36,334 nt of DNA from Planctomycetia bacterium (GTDB taxonomy: Bacteria; Planctomycetota; Planctomycetia; Pirellulales; UBA1268): assembly GCA_026401075.1 (NCBI GenBank), contig JAPLNQ010000165.1, forward strand, positions 1 through 36,334. The letters are read 5' to 3'. A model generated the notes under the pieces. The model saw nothing but the letters and a program-made list of their open reading frames with translations. It had not been told where the DNA came from and did not search any database. Below are positions 18,133 through 26,567 of the stretch, piece by piece. Numbering within the stretch: the stretch's first letter is position 1; every line of letters begins with the position of its first letter. Both the position numbers and the translations under genes were made by a program.

Positions 18133-18648
18133 CTACCCTGCGGCCGGCTTTTTCCGCGATGCCGTTTTTGTAATTCGCTTGTTCCGCACGACCGGTGCCG
18201 GCCCGGGAATCTCGGTGACCGTTCCGCCGGCGGCGAGAATCTTCTCGCGTGCCTGGGCACTGAAGTGGTGGGCGGAGACCTTCAGAGACTTGGCGATGGT
18301 GCCGTTTCCGAGGATTTTCACCTCGTGCCAGATCCCCTTGGCGAGCCCGACGGTCCGCAGGCTTTCCGGCGACACTTCGCTGCCCGCAGCGAACCGCTCT
18401 TCCAGATCCTCCACGTTGACGTCTTTCACGATCTTGCCATGGCGGTTATGAAAGCCGCGCTTGGGAATGCGACGGATCAACGGCGTGCCGCCACCCTCGA
18501 AGATCGCCGGGGCGCTCCAGCCGGCGAGTTGTCCCTGGCCCTTGTTGCCGCGCCCGGCGGTTCTGCCGCGGCCGGAGCCCGGCCCTCGCCCCACGCGCAG
18601 CCGCTTGGGATTCTTGTGGACGCCCTTGTTCACATCATTGATTTTCAT
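18133..18648 (-). CDS. rplO: 50S ribosomal protein L15
   Basis: Binds 23S rRNA during late 50S assembly. 171 residues, somewhat longer than E. coli (144) through a Lys/Pro-rich tail ([17 protein letters not shown]). The conserved N-terminus is [20 protein letters not shown], with the Gly-rich [20 protein letters not shown] region and [15 protein letters not shown]. rpmD (L30), which normally sits between rpsE and rplO, is absent: only 59 bases separate them. Confidence 0.96.
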
Positions 18649-18677
18649 GGTCTGCCTTTTTCGCGCCGTGCTGGAAC

Positions 18678-18705
18678 GTTTTCCGTTTTCCGTTTTCCGC
18701 TTTCC
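18678..18705 (-). repeat. 7-base tandem repeat just 3' of rpsE stop (4 copies)
   Basis: Plus strand GTTTTCC at 18678, 18685 and 18692, then GCTTTCC at 18699. The array ends two bases before the rpsE stop (18708-18710) and takes up half of the rpsE-rplO gap. Confidence 0.85.
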
Positions 18706-18707
18706 GA

Positions 18708-19241
18708 TCAGGAGAGCGACACGCCCCTGAGCCGCTCCACATCCGCACGGGTCCGAAGTTGCTTGAGGCCGTTGAGCGTCGCCTTTACCAAGTTGACCGG
18801 GTTCGTGGAACCATGGACCTTCGTCAGCACGTCACGGATGCCTGCCGATTCACAGACGGCCCGGACGGCCGCACCGGCGATGATGCCCGTACCGGGGCTG
18901 GCCGGCAGCATGATCACCTTTGCCGTGCCGCTGTAGCCCTCGACGCGATGGGGAATCGAACCCGATTCCACCGGCACCTCGATCAGATTTTTCATGCCAT
19001 CCTTGATCGCCTTCTCAACGGCGGGCGGCACTTCGTTGGCCTTGCCATAGCCGCAGCCCACCTTACCGCGGCCATTTCCGACGACGACCAGACCGGCGAA
19101 GCTGAACCGCCGACCGCCCTTGACGACCGTGGCGCACCGCCGCACCTTCACGACCTTTTCGGCAAACTCCCCACCGCGGGAATCGCCGCCACGGGAATCC
19201 CTGTCTCTCGAATGCTTGTCTCTGTTGCCACCTGTGGACAC
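18708..19241 (-). CDS. rpsE: 30S ribosomal protein S5
   Basis: 30S body protein important for decoding accuracy. The core is unmistakable: [38 protein letters not shown] and [20 protein letters not shown] chose GTG 19241 (177 residues; [19 protein letters not shown]), which has GAGAGA about 7 bases upstream. ATG 19337 is also in frame, but its first residues come from the tandem repeat after rplR and the extension is not family-like. A charged Arg/Asp/Gly N-terminal tail with a short repeat ([10 protein letters not shown]) precedes the double-stranded RNA-binding domain. Confidence 0.9.
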
Positions 19242-19313
19242 GATTGGCTCTCTCGGTTGGAAGGCTGTGTTTTGTTCTGTGGAAACCGCGATACCGCTGA
19301 CTTGAAAACCTGC

Positions 19314-19383
19314 TCGCAAACATCTACTCGCAAACATCTACTCGCAAACATCTACTCGCAAACATCTACCCGCAAACATCTAC
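19314..19383 (-). repeat. 14-base tandem repeat 3' of rplR (5 copies)
   Basis: Plus-strand unit TCGCAAACATCTAC at 19314, 19328, 19342 and 19356, and a copy with one change at 19370. The array starts 15 bases after the rplR stop (19399-19401). On the minus strand each unit contains ATGTTTGCG, so it creates ATG triplets in successive frames, one of them in frame with rpsE. Confidence 0.9.
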
Positions 19384-19398
19384 CCGAAAGTGCCGACT

Positions 19399-19767
19399 CT
19401 AGAACTCCAGACCGGCCTCGCGGGCCGCATTGGCCAGGGCCGCCAAGCGACCGTGATAGCGGAACTCGCCCCGGTCAAAGCAGACCTTCTTCACACCGGC
19501 AGCCTGGGCCCGTTCCGCGATCGTCCGACCAATCGTAGCAGCAGCATCGGTGTTGCCGCCGAAGCCGAGCGTGTCGCGAAGTTGCTTGTCCATGGTGCTG
19601 GCGGACGCAAGCGTGCGGCCCGAGGCATCGTCGATGACCTGGGCGTAGATGTGCTTGTGAGCGCGAAAGACCGACAGGCGGGGCCGCTCCGCCGTGCCGC
19701 GGATGAACCGTCGCACGCGGTGGCGGCGGCGGATACGCTGGCGGAGAATCGTACGGGCGTGGTCCAT
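19399..19767 (-). CDS. rplR: 50S ribosomal protein L18
   Basis: Binds 5S rRNA with L5 and forms the central protuberance. 122 residues, usual length. Conserved parts are [40 protein letters not shown] and [19 protein letters not shown]. Start ATG 19767. The stop TAG is followed by the 14-base repeat array. It is 72 bases after rplF. Confidence 0.96.
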   Translation of the reverse strand: MDHARTILRQRIRRRHRVRRFIRGTAERPRLSVFRAHKHIYAQVIDDASGRTLASASTMDKQLRDTLGFGGNTDAAATIGRTIAERAQAAGVKKVCFDRGEFRYHGRLAALANAAREAGLEF

Positions 19768-19839
19768 GGCAGGTGGTGCTGGCTATAAGGAGGTTGAGGG
19801 GGGCGTTTGAGAAACCGTGTAAAGACGTGTTGAAATGGA

Positions 19840-20385
19840 TTACTTGGTGACGGCCTTGCCGGCCTTGCGGCGCACCTGTTCGGCTTCGTAGCGGATGCCC
19901 TTCCCCTTGTAGGGCTCGGGCTTTCTCAGGGCGCGAACCTCGGCGGCGAACTGGCCGACGAGTTGCTTGTCGATGCCTTTGATGCTGATGTGCGTCTGGT
20001 CCGGGCACGTCACCGTGAGGCCGGGCGGAATCGGGACCTGCAATTCGTTGGCAAAGCCGACCCGCAACTGCAGGACGTTCTTCTGAATCGCGGCCAGATA
20101 TCCGACACCGACGATCTCGAGCTTTTTTTCGTAGCCCTTCGAAACGCCTTCCACCATGTTGGCCACGAGTGCCCGCGTGAGCCCGTGCACGCTCCGGGCC
20201 ACCCGATGGTCGCCCGTACGCGTCACTGTCAGCACCGACGAGCCCTGATCCATAGCGACAGCCACGGCAGGGTGGACGCTGTGCTCAAGTTTGCCAAGCG
20301 GTCCCTCCACGGTAACGCTGCCGGCATTCACCGCCACCTTCACACCCTTCGGAATTTCTACTGGCGCCTTGCCGATGCGGGACAT
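19840..20385 (-). CDS. rplF: 50S ribosomal protein L6
   Basis: Located at the base of the L7/L12 stalk near the sarcin-ricin loop. 181 residues, normal length. N-terminus MSRIGKAPVEIPKGVKVAVN; the C-terminal RNA-binding motif reads RALRKPEPYKGKGIRYEAE. Start ATG 20385, 135 bases after rpsH. That gap contains an 18-base repeat. Confidence 0.97.
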   Translation of the reverse strand: MSRIGKAPVEIPKGVKVAVNAGSVTVEGPLGKLEHSVHPAVAVAMDQGSSVLTVTRTGDHRVARSVHGLTRALVANMVEGVSKGYEKKLEIVGVGYLAAIQKNVLQLRVGFANELQVPIPPGLTVTCPDQTHISIKGIDKQLVGQFAAEVRALRKPEPYKGKGIRYEAEQVRRKAGKAVTK

Positions 20386-20428
20386 CGCCTGTGACCTTTC
20401 TTCTGCTTGCCTAGTGCTTCGTGTCTTG

Positions 20429-20482
20429 TTGTCAGATTCTTGCTGGTTGTCGGATTGCTGCTGATTGTCAGATTCTTATTGT
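20429..20482 (-). repeat. 18-base imperfect tandem repeat between rpsH and rplF (3 copies)
   Basis: Plus-strand units begin at 20429, 20447 and 20465 with the shared frame TTGTC(A/G)GATT. The copies differ at several positions near their ends. The array lies 38 bases after the rpsH stop and 43 bases before the rplF start. Confidence 0.8.
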
Positions 20483-20520
20483 TGGAGCGATGACTCGCCC
20501 AGCATCGTCGCGATCACCAA

Positions 20521-20916
20521 TCACCACAACTCACACAGCACTTCGCCGCCCAGCTTTCGCTGTCTGGCCTCGCGATCACTCACCACGCCGCTCGATGTCG
20601 AGAGGATCGAAATCCCCAACCCGCCGAGCACGGGACGCAACAAGGCAGACCGACTGTAGACCCGGTGGCCGGGAGAACTCACGCGACGGATGTTTCGAAT
20701 CAATCGCTCGCCGTTGGGGCCGTACTTGAGCTCCAAATGAAGTTGGGCAACAGGGGCCGCCTCGACCTCTTTCCAATCCCAGATGAATCCCTCTCGCTTC
20801 AAAACGTCAGCCACGCCGCGCTTCACCTTTGAACTCGGAAGTTCCACGGTGGCGCGTTCGACTCGAACCGCGTTGCGGATGCGGGTGAGCATGTCGGCGA
20901 TGGGATCGGTCATCAT
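20521..20916 (-). CDS. rpsH: 30S ribosomal protein S8
   Basis: Binds the central domain of 16S rRNA. 131 residues from ATG 20916 (20913 is equally possible), giving M(M)TDPIADMLTRIRNA, the conserved start, with GAGGG about 10 bases upstream. The C-terminus ends in the typical GISILSTSSGVVSDREARQR and GGEVLCELW. The frame extends to 21027 without conservation. In E. coli S8 represses the spc operon at the rplE leader; no such site was recognised here. Confidence 0.96.
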   Translation of the reverse strand: MMTDPIADMLTRIRNAVRVERATVELPSSKVKRGVADVLKREGFIWDWKEVEAAPVAQLHLELKYGPNGERLIRNIRRVSSPGHRVYSRSALLRPVLGGLGISILSTSSGVVSDREARQRKLGGEVLCELW

Positions 20917-21024
20917 GTCAGCGAAACCCTCTTGTGAAATCCTCAGACTCGGTCTTGTTCGTTCGTTCTGTACCTGATCGTTCGCTCTGTCGTGGCGATT
21001 GCCGAACCGCCCGACAAGCGTTAT

Positions 21025-21045
21025 CAACTGGCGCTACCAACTGGC
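21025..21045 (-). repeat. 13-base partial tandem repeat across the rpsN stop
   Basis: CAACTGGC occurs at 21025 and again at 21038, a 13-base period of about 1.6 copies. The rpsN stop (21034-21036) lies inside the first unit. Small, but in the same position as the other stop-codon repeats. Confidence 0.55.
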
Positions 21046-21219
21046 CTTTCGGACCCCCGGAATGCAGCCCTGATCGGCGAGCTTCCGAAAACAGATGCGA
21101 CAAATACCAAACTTCCGGTAGACGGCCCGGGGCCGGCCGCACAGCATGCAACGCTGCACCTGACGGGTGGAGAACTTCGGCGGCCGCTTGGCAGCGGCGA
21201 TCTTTGATTTGCTTGCCAT
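21034..21219 (-). CDS. rpsN: 30S ribosomal protein S14 type Z (zinc-binding)
   Basis: 61-residue short form of S14 in the 30S head. It has the four zinc cysteines as C-x2-C (CMLC) and C-x2-C (CRIC), and the conserved C-terminal [18 protein letters not shown]. Start ATG 21219 ([20 protein letters not shown]). It follows rplE after 38 bases; the short gap holds a hairpin (GTATCG / CGATAC at 21236-21255). Confidence 0.95.
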   Translation of the reverse strand: MASKSKIAAAKRPPKFSTRQVQRCMLCGRPRAVYRKFGICRICFRKLADQGCIPGVRKASW

Positions 21220-21235
21220 ATGTGTTTCTGGATTC

Positions 21236-21255
21236 GTATCGACCGGTTCCGATAC
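21236..21255 (-). other. Intercistronic hairpin between rplE and rpsN
   Basis: GTATCG (21236-21241) and CGATAC (21250-21255) form a 6-bp stem around an 8-base loop, between the rplE stop and the rpsN start. No T-run follows, so it is not a terminator. It may affect mRNA processing or rpsN translation, or be chance. Confidence 0.35.
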
Positions 21256-21257
21256 CG

Positions 21258-21875
21258 CTACGCCGCGGCACCGCCATCCTCTCCATCCTTCTTGAGCGGC
21301 ATTCCCATGGCGACGAGAAACTGCCGGGCTTCGTCGTCAGTCTTGGCAGATGTCACCATCGTAATGTGCATTCCCTGCGGCCGCGTGTAGCGGTCGGGGT
21401 TGATCTCCGGAAACACCATCTGCTCCGACAGGCCCAGGCTGTAATTGCCATGTCCGTCGAACGCGGTATTGGAGAGACCACGGAAGTCACGAACTCGCGG
21501 CAGGGCCAACGACACAAGCCGATCGAAGAACTCATACATCCGGCGTCCACGAAGCGTGACCTTGCAGCCGATCGGGAGATTTTCCCGCAGCTTGAAGCCC
21601 GCCACGGCCGCCTTGGAGATCGTGGCGATCGGCTTCTGTCCGGTGACCTGCGTCATGGCACCGATGGCCTCTTCTAGATACTTCTTCTCGGTCACAGCCA
21701 CACCGACGCCCATGTTCACCACGATCTTCTCGAGCTTGGGGATGGCGTGCGGGTTGGTCCTTTTCAACGCCTCGGCGAGTTGCGGCCGCACCACGTTGAC
21801 GTAGTGTTCCAGCATCCGCGGCGTTCCCGCCGCTGCCGGGGGGGCCTTTTCAGTTACTTTCGTCTTTTTTGCCAT
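21258..21875 (-). CDS. rplE: 50S ribosomal protein L5
   Basis: 5S rRNA-binding protein that also touches the P-site tRNA. 205 residues. Conserved parts are [54 protein letters not shown] and the [19 protein letters not shown] segment near the C-terminus. It has a short Lys/Ala-rich N-terminal tail and an acidic/Ala tail ([11 protein letters not shown]). Start ATG 21875 with AGGA upstream; an in-frame GTG at 21881 is possible. Confidence 0.96.
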   Translation of the reverse strand: MAKKTKVTEKAPPAAAGTPRMLEHYVNVVRPQLAEALKRTNPHAIPKLEKIVVNMGVGVAVTEKKYLEEAIGAMTQVTGQKPIATISKAAVAGFKLRENLPIGCKVTLRGRRMYEFFDRLVSLALPRVRDFRGLSNTAFDGHGNYSLGLSEQMVFPEINPDRYTRPQGMHITMVTSAKTDDEARQFLVAMGMPLKKDGEDGGAAA

Positions 21876-21922
21876 CGCCACGATCCTGTTGGAGTCCTAT
21901 GAAAGTTTGCTGTCTACCGTTC

Positions 21923-22270
21923 CTATGCGCCGGCCTTCTTGCCGCGGGCCGGCCTGATCATGCTGATGTCCGCCTTGCACTTCTTGCAGACGCGGGCCTT
22001 GGAGCCGTCGGCGGCTACCCGCAACCCAATCCGCGTCGCCTTGCTGCAGGCAGCACAGACAACGAGCACGTTGGAGACACTGATCGGCATTTCCCGACTC
22101 AGACGGCCGCCCTGCGGATTCTTCTGGCTCCGCTTCATGTGGCGATAGACACGGTTCACGCCCTCGACGACGACCTTGCCGTCATCGGGCCGGACGGACA
22201 GCACCTTTGCACGCGTGCCGCGCGCGTTGCCTGTTGTGACCTCGACCAGATCGCCCGTATGGATCAACAT
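21923..22270 (-). CDS. rplX: 50S ribosomal protein L24 (with zinc-ribbon-like cysteines)
   Basis: Early 50S assembly initiator near the exit tunnel. 115 residues. The KOW motif region (HTGDLVEVTTGNARGTRAKV) and GVNRVYRHMKRSQKNPQGG are typical. Near the C-terminus two CxxC pairs (VCAACSK and VCKKCK) could bind zinc, as in many bacterial L24. The ATG at 22270 overlaps the rplN TGA by one base (TGATG), indicating translational coupling; an in-frame GTG at 22273 is the alternative. Confidence 0.95.
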   Translation of the reverse strand: MLIHTGDLVEVTTGNARGTRAKVLSVRPDDGKVVVEGVNRVYRHMKRSQKNPQGGRLSREMPISVSNVLVVCAACSKATRIGLRVAADGSKARVCKKCKADISMIRPARGKKAGA

Positions 22271-22638
22271 CACACCACCTCACTGGCAAGGCTGACGATC
22301 TTCATGAAGTTCGAGTCGCGGAGCTCGCGGGCCACCGCACCGAAGATGCGGGTTCCCTTGGGATTCTTGTCGTTGTCGATGATCACGCAGGCGTTCGTGT
22401 CAAACTGCACATAGCTACCGTCAGCACGCCGTGTCGGCCTCTTGCACCGCACGACAACGGCCTTGACCACGGCCTTCTTCTTCACGTCGCTGCCTGCGAT
22501 CACGCTCTTCACGCTGCAGACGATGATGTCGCCCAGGCCGGCAGTCCGCTTTTTGCTTCCCCCGAGCACCTTGAAGCACATGACTTCCTTGGCGCCGGTG
22601 TTGTCGGCCACAACGAGCCGAGTTTGCATCTGGATCAT
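22270..22638 (-). CDS. rplN: 50S ribosomal protein L14
   Basis: 50S interface protein that also binds the silencing factor RsfS, encoded at 33.1-33.5 kb in this window. 122 residues, normal length. [54 protein letters not shown] and [20 protein letters not shown] are all conserved. The ATG at 22638 overlaps the rpsQ stop by four bases (ATGA). Confidence 0.97.
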   Translation of the reverse strand: MIQMQTRLVVADNTGAKEVMCFKVLGGSKKRTAGLGDIIVCSVKSVIAGSDVKKKAVVKAVVVRCKRPTRRADGSYVQFDTNACVIIDNDKNPKGTRIFGAVARELRDSNFMKIVSLASEVV

Positions 22639-23006
22639 GTTGCTGCCCGCCCTTCCGTGCTCGCGTGCGCGCCGCCCGTGGCGTCAGCCGCCTCAGCCTT
22701 GGCTGCTGTCTCTCGCAGTTGCGTGGCCCTCGCACCACTCCGAAGAGAGGTGATGTCGACGGCGGTGCTCTTGGTCACCACCCGCACCAACTCCCAACGC
22801 TTCAGGCGGCTGCGCGGACGGCACTCGATGATCTCCACGAGATCGCCAGGCTGCGACTCTTCCTGTTCGTCGTGCACATGGCAGACGGTACGGCGATGCA
22901 GAATCCTGCCGTACTTCGGATGCCGCACGACACGCGGAATCTCGACCCGCCGCGTCTTGCTCGCGGCGGCGCTCGTGACCGTTCCTGTTTCCACTCGCTT
23001 GGGCAT
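22635..23006 (-). CDS. rpsQ: 30S ribosomal protein S17
   Basis: 16S rRNA-binding OB-fold protein. 123 residues, longer than the usual 80-90. The S17 core is [37 protein letters not shown] and [17 protein letters not shown]. The remaining roughly 45 residues form an Ala/Glu/Thr-rich tail ([20 protein letters not shown]). Start ATG 23006. The four-base overlap with rplN suggests translational coupling. Confidence 0.94.
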   Translation of the reverse strand: MPKRVETGTVTSAAASKTRRVEIPRVVRHPKYGRILHRRTVCHVHDEQEESQPGDLVEIIECRPRSRLKRWELVRVVTKSTAVDITSLRSGARATQLRETAAKAEAADATGGAHASTEGRAAT

Positions 23007-23080
23007 CTTCAGTGATTCCTAACAGTAAACCTGGGAGTACGTTGCTTGGTGTTGATCGGACTCACATGCCGATCGATCAG

Positions 23081-23116
23081 GTGCCACTCTTATGTGCCAC
23101 TCTTACGTGCCACTCT
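23081..23116 (-). repeat. 13-base tandem repeat across the rpmC stop (2.8 copies)
   Basis: Plus-strand unit GTGCCACTCTTAT or GTGCCACTCTTAC at 23081 and 23094, with a partial copy at 23107. The rpmC stop TAA (23103-23105) lies in the second unit, so coding and non-coding bases share the repeat. Confidence 0.85.
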
Positions 23117-23471
23117 GCGTCCGCTTCTTGAATTCACGCTTCTTGGCCACGCCGGCCTTCCCTGTTGCATGCACCTTGGCCCGACCGCTCTCGCGGTGTT
23201 TCTTGGCATGTTTCTCTTGCTGCGGCGAGTTTTCATCGTGACCGTCGCCCGTCGCAGAACCGTGGACCGAAGCGTTCTTGAGCAACCCTCGTTGTGTGAG
23301 GATCGTCTGGCATCGCGCGATCGTTCGGCGAAGCTTCCTCGCCTCGGAAGGCGATGCAAGCTTTTCGGTCTGCGCCTGAATGCGCAGACGGAAGAGCGAC
23401 TCGGCGGCGTCCTTCCAGACGAGCCGGATCTGCTCCTCGCCCATGTCCCTGAGTTCTCGTACCTTCGTCAT
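23103..23471 (-). CDS. rpmC: 50S ribosomal protein L29 with long basic C-terminal extension
   Basis: Exit-tunnel protein near the trigger factor docking site. The L29 core occupies about the first 65 residues: VRELRDMGEEQIRLVWKDA, LFRLRIQAQTEKLASPSE and RRTIARCQTILTQRGL. The full product is 122 residues, nearly double the usual length, because of a Lys/His/Gly-rich tail (from about 70) that is probably disordered and RNA-binding. The stop codon lies in a 13-base tandem repeat. The tail is in frame and ends cleanly, but whether it is conserved cannot be judged here. Confidence 0.93.
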   Translation of the reverse strand: MTKVRELRDMGEEQIRLVWKDAAESLFRLRIQAQTEKLASPSEARKLRRTIARCQTILTQRGLLKNASVHGSATGDGHDENSPQQEKHAKKHRESGRAKVHATGKAGVAKKREFKKRTQSGT

Positions 23472-23514
23472 GACCGTTGATTCTTTCCCGTTTGTCGTTC
23501 CAAGCCGACCTGGC

Positions 23515-23931
23515 CTACATCACCCGCCGTCTCACGAACCGCACCCGCACGGGCATCTTGTGCGCCAGCCTTGCCAGACACACGCGAGCCGCATCCTCCG
23601 TCACCCCGCCGATCTCGTAGAGAATCATGCCAGGCTTGATAACGGCCGCCCAAAACTCCGGCTCGCCCTTGCCCTTACCCATGCGGGTCTCGAGCGGGAT
23701 AGACGTAATTGATTTGTGGGGAAACACGCGCACGAAAAGCCTGCCCTCCGTACGGAGGTACTGCTGGGCCGCGATGCGACCAGCCTCGATCGTGGCAGCC
23801 GCGAGCCACCCCGGCTGTTCGGCCTGAAGGCCGAAGTCGCCGAAGACGACGCGGTTACCACGGGAGGCGTCACCTCTTATACGACCTCTTTGGCTTTTTC
23901 GGTGCTTGACCCTCTTGGGCATCAGCGCCAT
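23515..23931 (-). CDS. rplP: 50S ribosomal protein L16
   Basis: Organises the A-site and P-site regions of the 50S. 138 residues, normal length. Start ATG 23931 ([20 protein letters not shown]) has GGAG about 8 bases upstream; ATG 23922 is possible. Other conserved parts are [33 protein letters not shown] and [16 protein letters not shown]. The first 62 bases overlap the end of rpsC in another frame, an unusually long overlap for this cluster. Confidence 0.96.
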   Translation of the reverse strand: MALMPKRVKHRKSQRGRIRGDASRGNRVVFGDFGLQAEQPGWLAAATIEAGRIAAQQYLRTEGRLFVRVFPHKSITSIPLETRMGKGKGEPEFWAAVIKPGMILYEIGGVTEDAARVCLARLAHKMPVRVRFVRRRVM

Positions 23932-24565
23932 CGCCGGTCTCCTCGTACATACCTTGGTTCACCCACACCTGCACTCCGATGTGCCCCTGCGCCGTGGGAG
24001 CTTCGCAGAATCCGTAATCGATCTTGGCCCGTAGCGTGGAGAGCGGCACCGAACCTGCCATCGCCTTCTCGCACCGCGACATCTCCGCACCACCGAGCCG
24101 CCCTGACAGTTGAATTTTGACGCCCTTTGCACCAGCATCCATCGTGGTGTCGAGAGCACGCTTGAGCGTACGCCGAAAGGCCGCCCGCTTCGTGAGTTGG
24201 TCGGAGATGTCCTCCGCGATCAGCTGAGCCATGATTTCGGGACGGCTCACCTCTTCGACCTTGAGGTTCACCTTGCGGCCGAGCAATTCCTGCAATTCCT
24301 CCTGCAGGCGATCGGCCTCCTGGCCCTTGCGACCCAGGATCACGCCAGGGCGGGCCGAATGCACGATCACCTTCACCTCGTCGCGTGTCCGCTCGATCTC
24401 CACCTTCGGAATCGCCGCAGCGCGATGCTTCGTCTTCAGATAACGACGAACCTTGAAGTCCTCGAGCAGCAGATCGCGGAAATCCTTCTTGGCGGCATAC
24501 CAACGGCTCTTCCAAGGCTCGGTGATACCGGTCCGGAAACCGACTGGATTGACTTTCTGGCCCAT
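23870..24565 (-). CDS. rpsC: 30S ribosomal protein S3
   Basis: Forms the mRNA entry channel with S4 and S5. 231 residues. N-terminus [20 protein letters not shown]; the KH domain contains [19 protein letters not shown]; the C-terminal domain contains [18 protein letters not shown] and [15 protein letters not shown] charged tail ([21 protein letters not shown]) extends beyond the core and is read over the start of rplP in another frame. Start ATG 24565. Confidence 0.96.
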   Translation of the reverse strand: MGQKVNPVGFRTGITEPWKSRWYAAKKDFRDLLLEDFKVRRYLKTKHRAAAIPKVEIERTRDEVKVIVHSARPGVILGRKGQEADRLQEELQELLGRKVNLKVEEVSRPEIMAQLIAEDISDQLTKRAAFRRTLKRALDTTMDAGAKGVKIQLSGRLGGAEMSRCEKAMAGSVPLSTLRAKIDYGFCEAPTAQGHIGVQVWVNQGMYEETGDGADAQEGQAPKKPKRSYKR

Positions 24566-24618
24566 GTGACTCGCCTACTGTGAGTGGATACGCGTGCGAC
24601 TTGTTCGTGTATTGCTAC

Positions 24619-24969
24619 TTACTCTGCGGCCCCGACCACCTTCGAATCGAGCGCCACCTTGATGTGCGACATTCTTCGCTTGACGCCGAACGCCATGCCG
24701 CGAGCACGGGGACGGATCCGCTTGATCATCGGACCCCCATCGATGCGGGCATCCACGACGACCAAGTCGTCGAGTCCGGCCGCCTGCTTGTGCTCCGCAT
24801 TGCCCAGCGCACTCTTGATTACCTTCTCCAGCATGCGAGCACCGCGGTGCGGCTGAAACTTGAGGATGTCGAGCGCCTCGTCGGCAAACTTGCCCCGCAC
24901 AAGGTTGGCCAGGTGGCGAACCTTACGGGGACTGATGCGAGCGTATTTATGGATGGCTGTGTATGGCAT
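24619..24969 (-). CDS. rplV: 50S ribosomal protein L22
   Basis: Lines the peptide exit tunnel with L4. 116 residues. Conserved are YARISPRKVRHLANLVRGK, the KVIKSALGNAEHK helix, and the tunnel-tip loop PMIKRIRPRARGMAFGVKRR followed by MSHIKVAL. Start ATG 24969, 23 bases after rpsS. Confidence 0.96.
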   Translation of the reverse strand: MPYTAIHKYARISPRKVRHLANLVRGKFADEALDILKFQPHRGARMLEKVIKSALGNAEHKQAAGLDDLVVVDARIDGGPMIKRIRPRARGMAFGVKRRMSHIKVALDSKVVGAAE

Positions 24970-24992
24970 GAATCACCTGTGTCGGCTCGTGT

Positions 24993-25286
24993 TCACTTCG
25001 CCCCGCCGGGGGCCGCTGCTTCCTTCACCTTGCCGCCGTGGCCGCGGAACGTCCGCGTCGGCGAAAATTCGCCGAGCTTGTGCCCGACCATGTCCTCGGT
25101 GACAAAAACCTTCAAATGCTGCTTGCCATTGTGAACCATGAACGTGAGCCCGATGAACTCCGGCACGATCGTGCAGGACCGCGACCACGTCTTGATCGGG
25201 TCTCGCTTGCCGGAAGAAAGCTGGGCCTCCACCTTCTCGAACACTCGAGGATCGATGTAGGGGCCTTTTTTTGCGCTACGACCCAT
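24993..25286 (-). CDS. rpsS: 30S ribosomal protein S19
   Basis: 30S head protein that contacts the 50S and the A-site region. 97 residues. [60 protein letters not shown] and [13 protein letters not shown] are all family signatures. Start ATG 25286, 79 bases after rplB. Confidence 0.96.
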   Translation of the reverse strand: MGRSAKKGPYIDPRVFEKVEAQLSSGKRDPIKTWSRSCTIVPEFIGLTFMVHNGKQHLKVFVTEDMVGHKLGEFSPTRTFRGHGGKVKEAAAPGGAK

Positions 25287-25365
25287 GGTTGCTGGATTCC
25301 ATCGTGATTGACGTGACTGGTGCTCGTACTTGCCGGCAGCCCAGGGGCCACCAGACCAAACGTGA

Positions 25366-26223
25366 CTACCTGAGTTTCAACTGCCCATAGCGTCGGCTCT
25401 TTCGCCGCCGCAGAATCGCCGCGCCCGACGGCTTGCGAGGCTTCCTCGTTCCGCCGCCCTTCGCGCTCTTTCCCGTCGGACTCACCGGATGACGACCACC
25501 CTTGGTGCGGCCTTCACCACCACCGTGGGGATGATCGACCGGATTCATGGCAGTGCCGCGGACGGTCGGGCGAATGCCCATCCACCGCTTGCGGCCGGCC
25601 TTGCCCAGCACGACGTTCATGTGTTCCGAGTTGCCGATGGCGCCGATCGTGGCGCGGCACGCGGCCGGCACGCGGCGAATTTCGCCAGACGGCAGCGTCA
25701 ACTGCGCCCACTGGGCCTCACGGGCCACAAGCACCGCCGACGAACCGGCCGACCGGCAGAGCCGACCACCGCGGCCCGCCTGGAGTTCGACGTTGTGAAT
25801 CTGCATGCCCAGCGGAATGGCCGACATCGGCAGGCAATTCCCAACCTCGGGCGCTGCGGCCTCTCCGCTCTGCACACTCGACCCAACCTGCAACCCCTCC
25901 GGCGCCAGGATAAACCGCTTCTCGCCATCGGCGTAGTGCACCAGGGCAATCCGACAGGTGCGATTGGGGTCATACTGAATCGACTCGATCTTGCCCGGAA
26001 TGCCATCCTTGTTGCGACGGAAGTCGATCAGACGATAGTGCTGCATGTGGCCACCGCCACGATGCCGCGAGGTGATCTTCCCCTGATTGTTGCGGCCGCC
26101 CGTCTTCTTCTTCCGCAAACGGAGTTGCTTGGGCGCCGACGCGCCGGGCGTCAGCTCGGCGAAGTCGGACACGCTCGCATTGCGGCGGCCGGGACTGGTC
26201 GGATTGTAGGTGCGAATACCCAT
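25366..26223 (-). CDS. rplB: 50S ribosomal protein L2
   Basis: Core 23S rRNA-binding protein required for subunit association and peptidyl transfer. 285 residues from ATG 26223 ([17 protein letters not shown]). Conserved parts are [33 protein letters not shown] and the functional [20 protein letters not shown] loop, with the His that matches E. coli H229. The frame extends to 26298 but the extra residues are not L2. It is 20 bases after rplW. Confidence 0.97.
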   Translation of the reverse strand: MGIRTYNPTSPGRRNASVSDFAELTPGASAPKQLRLRKKKTGGRNNQGKITSRHRGGGHMQHYRLIDFRRNKDGIPGKIESIQYDPNRTCRIALVHYADGEKRFILAPEGLQVGSSVQSGEAAAPEVGNCLPMSAIPLGMQIHNVELQAGRGGRLCRSAGSSAVLVAREAQWAQLTLPSGEIRRVPAACRATIGAIGNSEHMNVVLGKAGRKRWMGIRPTVRGTAMNPVDHPHGGGEGRTKGGRHPVSPTGKSAKGGGTRKPRKPSGAAILRRRKSRRYGQLKLR

Positions 26224-26243
26224 GGGTACGACTGCCTTCAGAT

Positions 26244-26564
26244 TCAGAACAGGTTGATTTTGAAATCGGGCTTCAGCGTGACAACGGCTTTTTTCCAAGC
26301 CTTCGTGCTGGTGCGCCGCATGCGACTGCGACGCATCTTGCCGATACGATTTTGGACGGCGACCTTCTCCACCTTGACGCTAAACAACTCTTCAACGGCG
26401 CGGCGGATGTCGGCCTTGTTGGCCTCGGTGACCACCTCGAACGTGTAGGCATTGTGCCGGGTGGCTCGATGAATCCCTTTTTCCGTCACGAGGGGACGGA
26501 GGATCACCTGGTGCGGGGACAGCCGCGGTGTGAATGCCGGAGGTGGTGGAACTGGAACAGCCAT
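26244..26564 (-). CDS. rplW: 50S ribosomal protein L23
   Basis: Docking site for trigger factor and SRP at the tunnel exit. 106 residues. A Pro-rich N-terminal lead ([11 protein letters not shown]) precedes the core [40 protein letters not shown] and [14 protein letters not shown]. Start ATG 26564, three bases after the rplD stop, so translation is probably coupled. Confidence 0.95.
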   Translation of the reverse strand: MAVPVPPPPAFTPRLSPHQVILRPLVTEKGIHRATRHNAYTFEVVTEANKADIRRAVEELFSVKVEKVAVQNRIGKMRRSRMRRTSTKAWKKAVVTLKPDFKINLF

Positions 26565-26567
26565 GGC

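Noticed and set aside
14268-19383. Tandem arrays considered as CRISPR
   Set aside because: Units are 7-18 bases, directly adjacent, with no spacers and no cas genes.
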